Assembly: GCF_014892575.1 (NCBI RefSeq)
Contig: NZ_JADBGI010000013.1
Coordinates: 1 to 64,000 of the forward strand
Direction: 5' to 3'
DNA: 64,000 bases
DNA from: Nocardiopsis coralli
Lineage (GTDB): Bacteria > Actinomycetota > Actinomycetes > Streptosporangiales > Streptosporangiaceae
Shown here: piece after piece, positions 31,996-40,574 of the stretch
How the letters are laid out: each line of letters opens with the position of its first letter
Position numbering within the stretch: position 1 is the first letter of the stretch
The notes under the pieces: generated by a model
The model's input: the letters and a program-made list of their open reading frames with translations, nothing else
Database searches by the model: none
What the model was told of the DNA's origin: nothing
Program-made: the position numbers and the translations under genes

Positions 31996-33930
31996 CTACT
32001 TGCGGCGCTTCCGGTGCTTGCGCAGGTTCACCGTCACGACGTTCCCGTCCGGCACCGTGCGCACGCTGGGCCGTCCACTCACCTGACCGTCGATCGTCGG
32101 CGCCCGAGTCACCAGGTGTCCCGGGTTGAGCAACATGAGCTGCTTGGCGTCCTCGGCCAGCGCCGGAAACAGAGTCTGGGTCACCACTTCCATCCCCAGG
32201 AACCAACTCAGCCCCGGCTGCCCCTTCTCCACCTCGAACAAGAACACATACCGGTTCCCGAGGTCGTCCCACGCCCGGGAGAACCCCTCCCACCGAATGG
32301 TCGCCAGCTGCCCCGGCACCCCGCGGCGCGGTCCCACGACGGGCTCCGCAGAGTGCACGCTCCCCGTATGCGGGCCACTCGACGGCCCGAACATGGAACC
32401 GGTGGAGGACGGGGTGGAATCAGAGCCACGAGCGGCGTTGCCGTCAGGGCTCTCAGGGCTCGCCTGGCCCGCAGGACCCGCCTGACCCACAGGGCCCGAG
32501 CCCACAGGCCCCTGGGTCCCCTCGGCCTTATCTGCTGCCTCTGCCCCGTCAGTCCCTCCCGCCTGCTCGGACCCGTCCGGCCCTTCAAGGGTCCGCGAGT
32601 TCTCCGCTTTCGGAAGCACGACCTCGGTCTCCACACGCGTCCCGTGCTCCCCACGCACCACACGCCGCACCGACGTCGGCAGCGTCAGCGACTTCTCCCC
32701 GCGCACCGAACGCGGCCGACGCCGGGACACCACCCCGCCGATATCGGGCAGGAAACCCGAGTTCACGTTCCGCTCCGGGACGCGCTCGGTCAGCCGCACC
32801 TGCTGCACGGCCATCACCACCTCCGACAACAGCCCGCGCAACACCTTCTTCGGCGCGTGCTCGGCGAGCCACGCGGCGGGCCGGTCGTACGCGCGGGCGG
32901 AAAGCACAGCGGCCAGCGCCTTGCGCCCACCTTCACGGCACAGCGCGAACGCGCGGTCCGGGAAGCCCTGCGAGTCCAGGAAGGCCAGAGCACGTTCCAG
33001 ATCCGCCTCGGTCTCCACCACGGGCGGACGTCCGGGCGGGAACGGGGAAGGGCGGTCGGTGCTGTCGATGCGGGAGGTGTTGTCGACACGGTCGGTGTGA
33101 TCGGGGCGATCGGCTCGATCGGCTCGATCGGCTCGATCGGCTCGATCGGCTCGATCGATGTCATCGGCATCGGAATCGCGGTCAGCGTCACCGCGGTCAG
33201 CGTCACCGCGCTCAGCGCCACCGCGGGCGACGTTGCCGCGCCCGGCGTCGTCGCCGTCGGTTCGCTCGACACCGTCGACATGATCGACGTGGCCGAACCC
33301 GCCGGCACGATCGGGGTCAGTGGGCTCGACGGCGTCAGTGACCCCGGCAGGGTCAGCCCGGCCGGAACCCTCGGATCCGTCGAAGACGTCGGCGAAGCCG
33401 GCTGCACGGGACACGTCGGACGCGTCGGAGGCGTGAGAGGTCTCAGAGGTGCCGGATGTGCCAGGGCCACCAGAGATGCCCAAGGCACCCGAAGCATCGG
33501 GGCCGGCAGAGCCTCCAGGACCAACCGACCCGTCCCCGCGCCCCATTGAGGCCCCGTCGTCCAGGCCCAGGTTCACCGCGTGCGTGCGCAGCCACGACCA
33601 ATCACTCCGCAGCACGATGAGCGCGCACTCCTGCGCACCCAGCACCCGGAACGGCCCGTCGTGACCGTGCTCCACCAGCGCGGTCAGCACCCGGTGCAGG
33701 TCGGCGTCCATCTCCGGGCGGTCCGGCCCCGGCGGCGGCAGGGGGTCGGCGGGCAGGTGGTCCAGTGCCCACACCGCTCCGTCGAACTTGTCCTCGAACA
33801 GGTCCGCGCCCAAGACGTATCTTCCTCTCCCCCGTGGTACCGCCCGGCCCTGTGCCTGCGCGGACGACCGGTACCGCCCCTGCAGCGGTCCGCCGGTCCG
33901 CCCCCGCTGGTGGTGGCGGCTCTGCCCCAC
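31996..33930 (-). CDS. Large protein with disordered Asp/Arg/Ala repeats, unknown function
   Basis: A 644-residue protein. Residues 1-125 and about 290-410 look folded (RPEMDADLHRVLTALVEHGH and VETEADLERALAFLDSQGFP with WLAEHAPKKVLRGLLSEVVM). Between them lies a low-complexity stretch rich in Gly/Asp/Ala that ends in tandem RAD units (DRADRADRADRAD). A conserved-looking C-terminal domain (about 530-640) contains LATIRWEGFSRAWDDLGNRY, YVFLFEVEKGQPGLSWFLGM and a basic tail (LRKHRKRRK). No known family recognised. The bounded C-terminal domain and Lys/Arg tail could mean nucleic-acid contact, but this is speculative. Confidence 0.6.
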   Translation of the reverse strand: MGQSRHHQRGRTGGPLQGRYRSSAQAQGRAVPRGRGRYVLGADLFEDKFDGAVWALDHLPADPLPPPGPDRPEMDADLHRVLTALVEHGHDGPFRVLGAQECALIVLRSDWSWLRTHAVNLGLDDGASMGRGDGSVGPGGSAGPDASGALGISGGPGTSGTSETSHASDASDVSRAAGFADVFDGSEGSGRADPAGVTDAVEPTDPDRAGGFGHVDHVDGVERTDGDDAGRGNVARGGAERGDADRGDADRDSDADDIDRADRADRADRADRADRPDHTDRVDNTSRIDSTDRPSPFPPGRPPVVETEADLERALAFLDSQGFPDRAFALCREGGRKALAAVLSARAYDRPAAWLAEHAPKKVLRGLLSEVVMAVQQVRLTERVPERNVNSGFLPDIGGVVSRRRPRSVRGEKSLTLPTSVRRVVRGEHGTRVETEVVLPKAENSRTLEGPDGSEQAGGTDGAEAADKAEGTQGPVGSGPVGQAGPAGQASPESPDGNAARGSDSTPSSTGSMFGPSSGPHTGSVHSAEPVVGPRRGVPGQLATIRWEGFSRAWDDLGNRYVFLFEVEKGQPGLSWFLGMEVVTQTLFPALAEDAKQLMLLNPGHLVTRAPTIDGQVSGRPSVRTVPDGNVVTVNLRKHRKRRK

Positions 33931-34143
33931 TATCGGTCACGTGCGGTGTTGTCTCAAAGCGGGTGGATCACGCAGCGGGGCGCGGAGCACAGACACAGAG
34001 CTGAGCGGGTGGCGAGGCCCACAGCTGAGCGCGTAGAGCGGCGCGCAGCGGGCCACGCCGCGGCGCGGTGGCGGCGCTTCCTGTGCGGGCCGCGGACCAA
34101 CGGCGTTCCCGTGCTCTCCCCGGAGCGGGACGAGGCGGTCTTC

Positions 34144-34269
34144 ATGTCCACGGCCGAATCCGGCGAGGCGAGCTGGTACTGGGTTCCGACCGATGGTTCC
34201 GACGAACCCACGGAGATCGGCCCCGTCTCCGAAGAATCCGAGGGCGGCGTCCCGATCTCCTGGACGTGA
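34144..34269 (+). CDS. Short acidic protein, unknown
   Basis: A 41-residue reading frame (MSTAESGEASWYWVPTDGSD, then EPTEIGPVSEESEGGVPISW). GAGG lies 8 bp upstream. A GTG at 34111 in the same frame would add 11 residues. It is supported mainly by the strong terminator just downstream. Unknown function. Confidence 0.4.
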   Translation: MSTAESGEASWYWVPTDGSDEPTEIGPVSEESEGGVPISWT

Positions 34270-34299
34270 CCCGAGACCTGACCTGAGGCGTGACCGAAC

Positions 34300-34340
34300 G
34301 GGTGTCACCGGAGTGTGTACCGGTGACACCCTCTGCTTTT
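34300..34340 (+). terminator. Rho-independent terminator, perfect 12-bp stem
   Basis: GGGTGTCACCGG and CCGGTGACACCC pair perfectly around an 8-nt loop, followed by TCTGCTTTTT. It ends transcription of the short gene at 34144. Confidence 0.85.
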
Positions 34341-34691
34341 TCGGCATGGCTGTTCGCTCCGCAGGCAGGTACGCGCGTTGCCGACCCAGCACCCCGTCCG
34401 GGCGCCCCAGCCCGGCCGCAGCCGGCGCGCTTTCACGGGGCCACGAGGAGGGGTTGACCTCATTCGGGCGAGCATCTAGGTTCGCGAATAGTACAAACGT
34501 TCGTATTACGCACGCAGGGGTGAAAGCGCAGGTCAGCCACGGGTGATGGGGTGCTGGGCTCAGGGCAGGATCGCACCGGGCCGAAAAACACGAGGCCGGA
34601 ACCCACATCACGCCCCCACACGTCACGCCCTGGCACGACTCGCAGGTTTCGGGGCCGTCGCGGCTGACCGGTCAATCAGCCGGCGCGTCGG

Positions 34692-34720
34692 GCCGGCGGT
34701 CGGCTGACCAGCCGACCGGC
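34692..34720 (+). promoter_or_regulatory. 5' UTR hairpin upstream of MetE-like gene
   Basis: GGTCGGCT and AGCCGACC (8 bp, loop GACC), extended by outer GCC/GGC pairs, about 55 bp before the MetE-like start. It might be an attenuator. I could not match the 34610-34773 region to a known SAM or SAH riboswitch consensus. The rest of 34346-34691 shows no gene. Confidence 0.4.
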
Positions 34721-34773
34721 AGCCCACCAGACCAGCACAGCAGCGGAGCAGTCGACAGAAAGCCGAGGACCAC

Positions 34774-35892
34774 ATGGCACCAAAGACCACACCTCCCTTC
34801 CGCGCAGACCATGTCGGCAGCCTGCTCCGCCCCGAGCGGCTGCTCAAGGCCCGCGCCGAGCACGCAGAAGGCAAGATCGACGACGCGCAGCTCCGCAACA
34901 TCGAGGACGACTCCATCCGCGACGTCGTCCGCATGCAGGAGGAGGTCGGGCTCCAGTCCGCCACCGACGGCGAGCACCGCCGCGGCTCCTGGCACATGGA
35001 CTTCATCTACCAGCTCGGCGGCGTCACCAAGGTCCAGGACGAACTCAAGGTCACCTTCCACAACGAGAACGAGGACATCGAGTTCACCCCCTCCGGGCTC
35101 AAGGTCACCGAACCGATCCGGTCCGAGCACACGATCTTCGAGGACGCCTTCACCTTCCTGCGCGACACCGTCACGCGGAACACCCCGAAGCTGACCATCC
35201 CGTCGCCGAGCATGGTCCACTACCGGGGCGGATCGGCCGCGATCTCCCCCGACGTCTACCCCGACCAGGAACAGTTCTGGGCCGACCTCTCCGCCGCCTA
35301 CGCCGCCCAGGTGCGCGCGCTCGGCGACCTCGGCTGCACGTACCTGCAGCTCGACGACACCAGCCTCGCCTACCTCAACGACCCCTCGCAGCGCAGCATG
35401 ATCGACCAGCGCGGCGACAACGGCGACCAACTGCACACGCGCTACATCCGCCAGTTCAACGCCGCCCTCGCCGACCGGCCGTCGAGCATGAACGTCACCA
35501 CGCACATGTGCCGCGGCAACTTCCGCTCGTCCTGGGTGGCCAGCGGCGGTTACGAGCACGTGGCCGAGGAGCTCTTCAACGAGCTCGACGTCGACGGCTT
35601 CTTCCTGGAGTTCGACGACGAGCGCTCCGGCGGGTTCGAGCCGCTGCGGTTCGTGCCCGAGGGCAAGTACGTGGTCCTTGGCCTGGTCACCACGAAGAAG
35701 GGCGAGCTGGAGAGCAAGGACGAGCTCAAGCGCCGCATCGAGCAGGCGTCGAAGCACGTGCCCCTGGAGCAGCTGTGCCTGTCGCCGCAGTGCGGGTTCT
35801 CGTCGACGTTCGAGGGCAACGACCTGAGCTACGAGGAGCAGGTGGCGAAGCTGCGGCTGATCGTGGAGACCGCCGAGGAGGTCTGGGGGTAG
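34774..35892 (+). CDS. MetE-type methionine synthase, C-terminal-domain form
   Basis: A 372-residue cobalamin-independent methyltransferase of the YxjG/YxjH (short MetE) type. It transfers a methyl group to homocysteine to make methionine. The N-terminus FRADHVGSLLRP is diagnostic. The zinc-site region includes THMCRGN (His and Cys ligands, about 241-247), a central Glu in FFLEFDDERSGG and the C-terminal cysteine in LSPQCGF. QLDDTSLAYL is the conserved (beta/alpha)8 barrel segment. Length fits single-domain members, which often act with an alternative methyl donor. GAGGA precedes the ATG. A hairpin in the leader may regulate it. Confidence 0.9.
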   Translation: MAPKTTPPFRADHVGSLLRPERLLKARAEHAEGKIDDAQLRNIEDDSIRDVVRMQEEVGLQSATDGEHRRGSWHMDFIYQLGGVTKVQDELKVTFHNENEDIEFTPSGLKVTEPIRSEHTIFEDAFTFLRDTVTRNTPKLTIPSPSMVHYRGGSAAISPDVYPDQEQFWADLSAAYAAQVRALGDLGCTYLQLDDTSLAYLNDPSQRSMIDQRGDNGDQLHTRYIRQFNAALADRPSSMNVTTHMCRGNFRSSWVASGGYEHVAEELFNELDVDGFFLEFDDERSGGFEPLRFVPEGKYVVLGLVTTKKGELESKDELKRRIEQASKHVPLEQLCLSPQCGFSSTFEGNDLSYEEQVAKLRLIVETAEEVWG

Positions 35893-36059
35893 AGCGGGGT
35901 TCCCGGGGCCGGTGAGCTCCTGCCCGTGCGGTGCCGGCGGATGTGCCGGCGAAGGAACCAGCGGATCTGTCGGCACCGCACCCGTCGCAGGCTCTGGCCG
36001 ATCGAAGGTGTGGAGCGGGCCGTCCTCCCCGAGACCAGCGTCCGCACGGGCGCGCTAGG

Positions 36060-37046
36060 ATGCCCCGAATGACGCCAGAGCCCAGCGCGGACGCCCATCC
36101 GCTCGACCAGCATCGCGACCCGTCCGAGGCAGCCTTCGTTCGAGGCTTGGCCGCCGAAGTGGCGGCCCGCTACGGCGGCGAACTCACGCGGATGCGGCGA
36201 GCGAACGGGTACTCGAACGCGACGTGGATCGGCGACGGCATCGCGGTGCGGCTCGCGCACACACCCGTCGACATGGCACGCGAGGCCGCGCTCGTGCACG
36301 CCCTGCCGAGAGAGGTCGGGCACCCGGAGATCCTCGGGGAGGGCACCGCCGAGGGACACGGCTGGATCGTGACCGCGGAGGTTCGCGGCCAGAACCTGCA
36401 CGAGGCATGGCCGACCCTGACAGCCGCGGAGCAGCGACAAGCGGTCCGTCAGCTGTGGTCCCGTGCCCAGGTCGTGCACGACGCGAGCCCTTCTCTCAGT
36501 GCGCTCGTCACGTCGCACGGGGGTTTCGTGCCGGCAACGCTCGACGATGCCACCGCGGCCGCCGGACGCGCCTGCGTCGCGCTGGGGCTTTCCAGCGCCC
36601 AGCAGTCGCGGCTCCACAGAATCATCGAGGGCTACTTCCAGGCTGCGCCCCTGGTCGAGCGATGTGTCAACCACGGTGACCTCGCCCTGATGAACGCCCT
36701 GTGGGACGGCGAGGTCGTCGCCCTGCTGGACTTCGAGTTCGCCGTGCTCGGTCCGGTCGAGATCGACCTGTGCCGACTGGTGTGCGAGGCCCGCGTGTCC
36801 GAGGAAGGCCGGCGGGTCGATTCGGAGGCAGGTGCAGCCGCGGTGGAGATCGCCGCCCGCCAGATGGATCCGGTTCATGGTCGCGCGCTCATCCATGGTG
36901 CTGCGGCGCTCGACCAGCTCCGCGACCTCGACATCTGGCTCGCCCATGACAGCGCTGAAGAACGGGTCGAGGACTGGCGCCCGTGCCGCCTGCTCACGGA
37001 CCTGCTCGACGACGAGGGCGGTTATCTCGCGCCCCTGCTCAGGTGA
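36060..37046 (+). CDS. Aminoglycoside phosphotransferase-family kinase
   Basis: About 328 residues of the APH fold. The N-lobe is LTRMRRANGYSNATWIGDGI with VRLAHTP, the catalytic loop CVNHGDLALMNAL (HGD with Asn) and the metal-binding ALLDFEFAVLGPVEIDL. ATG codons at 36060 and 36069 are both possible. Substrate unknown; the family includes antibiotic kinases and metabolic kinases. The gene converges with the sulfatase gene, and they share a bidirectional terminator. Confidence 0.85.
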   Translation: MPRMTPEPSADAHPLDQHRDPSEAAFVRGLAAEVAARYGGELTRMRRANGYSNATWIGDGIAVRLAHTPVDMAREAALVHALPREVGHPEILGEGTAEGHGWIVTAEVRGQNLHEAWPTLTAAEQRQAVRQLWSRAQVVHDASPSLSALVTSHGGFVPATLDDATAAAGRACVALGLSSAQQSRLHRIIEGYFQAAPLVERCVNHGDLALMNALWDGEVVALLDFEFAVLGPVEIDLCRLVCEARVSEEGRRVDSEAGAAAVEIAARQMDPVHGRALIHGAAALDQLRDLDIWLAHDSAEERVEDWRPCRLLTDLLDDEGGYLAPLLR

Positions 37047-37167
37047 ATCGCCACGCTGACGGCCCTGTGGCGCCCGGTCCTGGAGGTGCCCGGTCAGGGG
37101 TGGCGACGCCGGCCGTGCGGGGCTGCGCGCAGGAGGGGCCGGGTGGAGAACAAGGCCACCGACCCGA

Positions 37168-37216
37168 GCAGAATCCGACCCCGGGGCAGGGATCTCGGCC
37201 CCGGGGTCGGTTCTGC
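37168..37216. terminator. Bidirectional terminator between convergent genes
   Basis: A 19-20-bp stem: GCAGAATCCGACCCCGGGGC pairs with GCCCCGGGGTCGGTTCTGC with one bulged base. It ends directly at the sulfatase stop codon and serves both convergent genes. Confidence 0.8.
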
Positions 37217-39025
37217 TCAGGGTGTGATGATCGCGAAGTTCGGGTCGGGTTCGTCGAGCACGCTCAGGAGCTTGCCGAGAACCCCCGGGTCTCCGCTGTG
37301 TTCCAGCCCGTCGGCGCTGCCGTTCGCGAGCAGCTGCAACAGCTGTGCCTTGGTGAGTGTGAAGGTCAGATCGGCGTCCCCGGCGCTCTCCCCCTCGGTG
37401 GGCCAGTGCACGAAGGCGCCGTTGGACAACTGGGTCCGGTAGCTCTCCCCGAGGTCGGTGAAGGTCCAGTCGATCACCAGTGACGTCCCGGCGGCCTTGG
37501 GACCGTCCACCCGGATGGAGACGGTGTCGAAGAGCTGGGTGACGGTGAGCATGGTGGCCATGGCCGATGAAGCGAGGTCCGTGTGCACCACGCCGTCGCG
37601 CAGTTCACTGGCCCCGGTCAGGTAGCAGTTGCGCCAGGTGGCGTTCTCCGCACCCTCACCGAGCCGCTGGTAGACCGAGGCGAGCAGCTCCTTGGCGTCG
37701 GTGTTCGACGGCTGCGCGAACACGGCGTGCCGGAGCAGTTGGGCGGCGAACCTCAGGTCTCCGTCGTCCGCGTACTCACGGGCCTTGGCCATCACGGCGT
37801 CGATCCCGCCGATCGTGTCCACGTACCGCTTGGCGCTCTCGGTCTGCGTGTGCTCCCAGAGCGAGGACGGGTTGCCGTCGTACCAGCCCAGGTAACGCTG
37901 GTAGATCGCCTTGACGTTGTGTGAGAGCGAACCGTAGTAGCCGCGGGTGTTCCAGACCGTCTCCAGACCCTCCGGCAGCCGGAGGTCCTCGGCGATCTCC
38001 GCGCCGGTGAGCCCCTGGTTGAGCAGACGCAGGGTCTGGTCGTGCATGTAGGCGTACAGATCGCGCTGCTCGGACAAAAGGCGAACGATGTTCTCGCGGC
38101 CCCAGGTCGGCCAGTGGTGCGAGGCGAACAGGACGTCGGCGCGGGCGGCGAAGAGCTGGATCGCCTCGTTGAGGTAGCGCGACCAGATCCGGGCGTCGCG
38201 GACCACCGCGCCGCGCAAGGTGAGGATGTTGTGCATGTTGTGGGTGGCCTTCTCCGCCATGCACAGCGCCCGGTGTTCGGGCAGCAGGAAGTTCATCTCC
38301 GAGGGTGCCTCGGTGCCAGGGGTCATCTGGAAGACGAACCGCACCCCGTCCACCACCTCCTCCTGGCCGGTCCGCGTGATGTCCACCGTCGGCGGCACCA
38401 GGCCAGGGGTCCCCGTGGACACGGTCGGGCCCAGCCCCATGCTGACCACCCCCGAGGTCCCGGCGCCCAGGTTCGCGCCCGAGTAGTACATGCCCCTCCG
38501 CAGCATGGCCGGGCCGGCGTAGACGTTCTCCACCACGGAGTGCTCCATGAAGCCCTCGGGGGCCAGGATCGGCACGTCGTCCTCGTCCGGATCGATCACG
38601 CCGAGCGCGCCGCCGAAGTGGTCGATGTGCGAGTGGGTGTAGAGCAGCCCCGTCACGGGACGCTCGCCGCGGTGCTCGCGGTACAGCGACAGCGCCGCCG
38701 CGGCCGTCTCCGCCGAGATGAGCGGGTCGATGACGACGACGCCGCGCTCGCCCTCGATCAGGGTCATGTTGGACAGGTCCAGCCCCCGGACCTGGTAGAC
38801 CCCCTCGGTGACCTCGTACAGCCCCTGTTTGGCGCACAGCCGGGACTGGCGCCACAGGCTCGGGTGCACGGAGTCGGGGCGCTCGCCCTCCAGAAAGGCG
38901 AAGGCGTCGATGTCCCACACCACGCGGCCCGCGTCGTCGCGGACCGTCCCCGGGGTCAGCTTCCCGACGAACCCGCGGTCGGCGTTCTCGAAGTCCGTCT
39001 TGTCCCCGTAGTCGAGCTCGGTCAT
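37217..39025 (-). CDS. Alkyl/aryl-sulfatase, metallo-beta-lactamase fold
   Basis: A 602-residue SDS hydrolase-like (SdsA1/type III) sulfatase that cleaves alkyl sulfates to alcohol and sulfate. The metallo-beta-lactamase motif LLYTHSHIDHFGG (HxHxDH) lies near residue 150, with ASHHWPTWG and NMHN supplying further ligands. A dimerisation domain (LNQGLTGAEIAEDLRLPEGL) and a C-terminal SCP2-like domain (about 475-602, GTSLVIDWTFTDLGESYRTQ) follow the family order. GGAGGGACGGAG precedes the ATG. No signal peptide is obvious, so it is probably cytoplasmic, unlike SdsA1. Confidence 0.93.
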   Translation of the reverse strand: MTELDYGDKTDFENADRGFVGKLTPGTVRDDAGRVVWDIDAFAFLEGERPDSVHPSLWRQSRLCAKQGLYEVTEGVYQVRGLDLSNMTLIEGERGVVVIDPLISAETAAAALSLYREHRGERPVTGLLYTHSHIDHFGGALGVIDPDEDDVPILAPEGFMEHSVVENVYAGPAMLRRGMYYSGANLGAGTSGVVSMGLGPTVSTGTPGLVPPTVDITRTGQEEVVDGVRFVFQMTPGTEAPSEMNFLLPEHRALCMAEKATHNMHNILTLRGAVVRDARIWSRYLNEAIQLFAARADVLFASHHWPTWGRENIVRLLSEQRDLYAYMHDQTLRLLNQGLTGAEIAEDLRLPEGLETVWNTRGYYGSLSHNVKAIYQRYLGWYDGNPSSLWEHTQTESAKRYVDTIGGIDAVMAKAREYADDGDLRFAAQLLRHAVFAQPSNTDAKELLASVYQRLGEGAENATWRNCYLTGASELRDGVVHTDLASSAMATMLTVTQLFDTVSIRVDGPKAAGTSLVIDWTFTDLGESYRTQLSNGAFVHWPTEGESAGDADLTFTLTKAQLLQLLANGSADGLEHSGDPGVLGKLLSVLDEPDPNFAIITP

Positions 39026-39275
39026 GGTGCTCCGTCCCTCCGAAGGTGCGCACGGGTGCGGTCGGGCTGCCAGGCCCATCCCTCATGCTCCTCGGCGACC
39101 GTTCTCCGGGGCTCCGCCGCAACACCAAGCCCGTGCCAACTTCCCAACCGGTTCACCCGAGCAGCGTGGTCACGACTCGGAGTAACGGCTTCGCGCCGTG
39201 CGATTCATGCCCAGGGGCCGTGCCAGGGGTCTTCTGTGAGGCCGGCCGGCGCTTCTTCCTCCTCCGGGGCGAGGA

Positions 39276-40226
39276 TCAGTCCGGGGCGACCTCGAAGTCG
39301 GCGAAGTCGAAGCCGGGTGAGACGAAGCAGCTGACCAGCGACTCGGAACCTGCGTCCAGGGGACGGGCCCGCTGCCAGGTGTGGGCCGGGACCAGGACCT
39401 GGAGGTGTTGGCCGTCCTCGATCCCCGGGCCCAGGACCCGGACGTCGCCGGGTTCCGGTGCCTGACCTGCGGGTGCCGGTACCTGGCCTGTGGGTGCCGG
39501 TGCCCGGCCACCGGGTTCCGGTACCGCGCCCGTGCCGCCGAACTCCAGCCGCAGCGGGCCGCCCCGGTTGAAGACCCACACCTCGTCCGAGCGCACCCGG
39601 TGCCAGCGCGATTCCTCGCCGGGGGTCAGCAGGAAGTGGATTCCGGTGGCCGTGGCGCGTGTCCCCGGCCGGCTGTCGGGGTTGTCCGGGCGGTCCGAGC
39701 GGTCCGGGTGGTTGGGGCCGCCGGGGTAGTCAGGACGGTCCGGGCGGAGCTCCACGCCGGATCGCCACGTCTGCCGGTACCAGCCGCCCTCGGGGTGAGG
39801 CAGCAGATCCAGGACCTCGGCCGTGCGGGGTCGCTCCTCGAAGGCGGTGAAGCGGCCCGCGGCGTCGCGGCGGGGGTGGCGCACCCCCACGACCGCCTTG
39901 CGCGGGATCGGACCGTAGATGTGCGGGAAGAGCACGTCACCGGAGACCCCGGGCGGCGGGGCGGGGTCGGCTGCCTCCCAAAGCACCTCCGCGTCGACCG
40001 CGTCGGTCTCCACCACGAGCACGACCAGCGGCTCGGTCGCCGAAGAGTAGAGCGCATTGGCCACGGCGAGCAGGGTGGGTTCGTCGGCTGAGGCGTGGAG
40101 GAACCCCTGGGTGTGCAGGGATTCGGCCTCGACGTCACCGTCGCCGGCGCCGTCGGAACCGTCGGGACCGTCGGAACCGTCGGAGTGCCACCGGGAAAGC
40201 TCGGTCAGGTGCAGGACATGAACCAT
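39276..40226 (-). CDS. DUF952-cupin (DUF985) fusion protein
   Basis: A 316-residue fusion. Residues about 1-125 are DUF952 (MVHVLHLTELSRW, GFLHASADEPTLLAVANALY, HIYGPIPRKAVVGVR). Residues about 135-316 are a DUF985/cupin_5 domain (LLPHPEGGWYRQTWRSG, IHFLLTPGEESRWHRVRSDE, VWVFNRGGPLRLEF, CFVSPGFDFADF). These are normally separate proteins. Pro/Gly/Asp-rich insertions occur at about 15-31, 165-190 and 230-255. Catalytic role unknown; cupin_5 proteins resemble sugar epimerases. Confidence 0.85.
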   Translation of the reverse strand: MVHVLHLTELSRWHSDGSDGPDGSDGAGDGDVEAESLHTQGFLHASADEPTLLAVANALYSSATEPLVVLVVETDAVDAEVLWEAADPAPPPGVSGDVLFPHIYGPIPRKAVVGVRHPRRDAAGRFTAFEERPRTAEVLDLLPHPEGGWYRQTWRSGVELRPDRPDYPGGPNHPDRSDRPDNPDSRPGTRATATGIHFLLTPGEESRWHRVRSDEVWVFNRGGPLRLEFGGTGAVPEPGGRAPAPTGQVPAPAGQAPEPGDVRVLGPGIEDGQHLQVLVPAHTWQRARPLDAGSESLVSCFVSPGFDFADFEVAPD

Positions 40227-40574
40227 GCGGTGGACGCTACGCGGTCGGGGGTGTCCGTGGCGAGACTCGTGGCGGCTCGGAGGGCTCGGGGGGTCTGGGG
40301 CTCGGGGGTCTGGGGCGGCTCGGAGGGCGAGCAGAACTCGGGCGGCCGGCCCGGAGCCGGTCGCCCGAAGCCGGTCAGCCCTGGCCCGCTCGATCCGGGC
40401 CGAGGCTCGGTCCCAGGGTCGACCCGGGCCGCAGGCCCTCAGGCCTGCTGGGACGCCCAGGACTCAGGGGCAGCAGGAACCTCAAGCCCTCAGGGCCTCG
40501 GCTCCGCAGGCCCGCAGGCCCGCAGGCCCGCAGGCCCTCAAACCGTCGGGCCACAGGCCCACAGGCCCCGGTTC
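40227..40574. other. Non-coding gap with GCAGGCCC repeats
   Basis: No gene is supported. Around 40500-40540 the 9-mer GCAGGCCCG is repeated about four times, and GGGCTCGGGGGTCTG units occur near 40285. These are slippage-type repeats. Confidence 0.5.

Noticed and set aside
31996..33549. Plus-strand open frame of 511 codons antisense to the RAD-repeat protein
   Set aside because: IGSIGSIGSI repeats are just the complement of the RAD-coding repeat; both ends lack start and domain signals. The minus-strand frame has better-balanced folded regions, although neither has a known family.
38042..39334. Long plus-strand open frame antisense to the sulfatase
   Set aside because: The sulfatase on the minus strand has complete catalytic motifs and a good start; the antisense frame has none.
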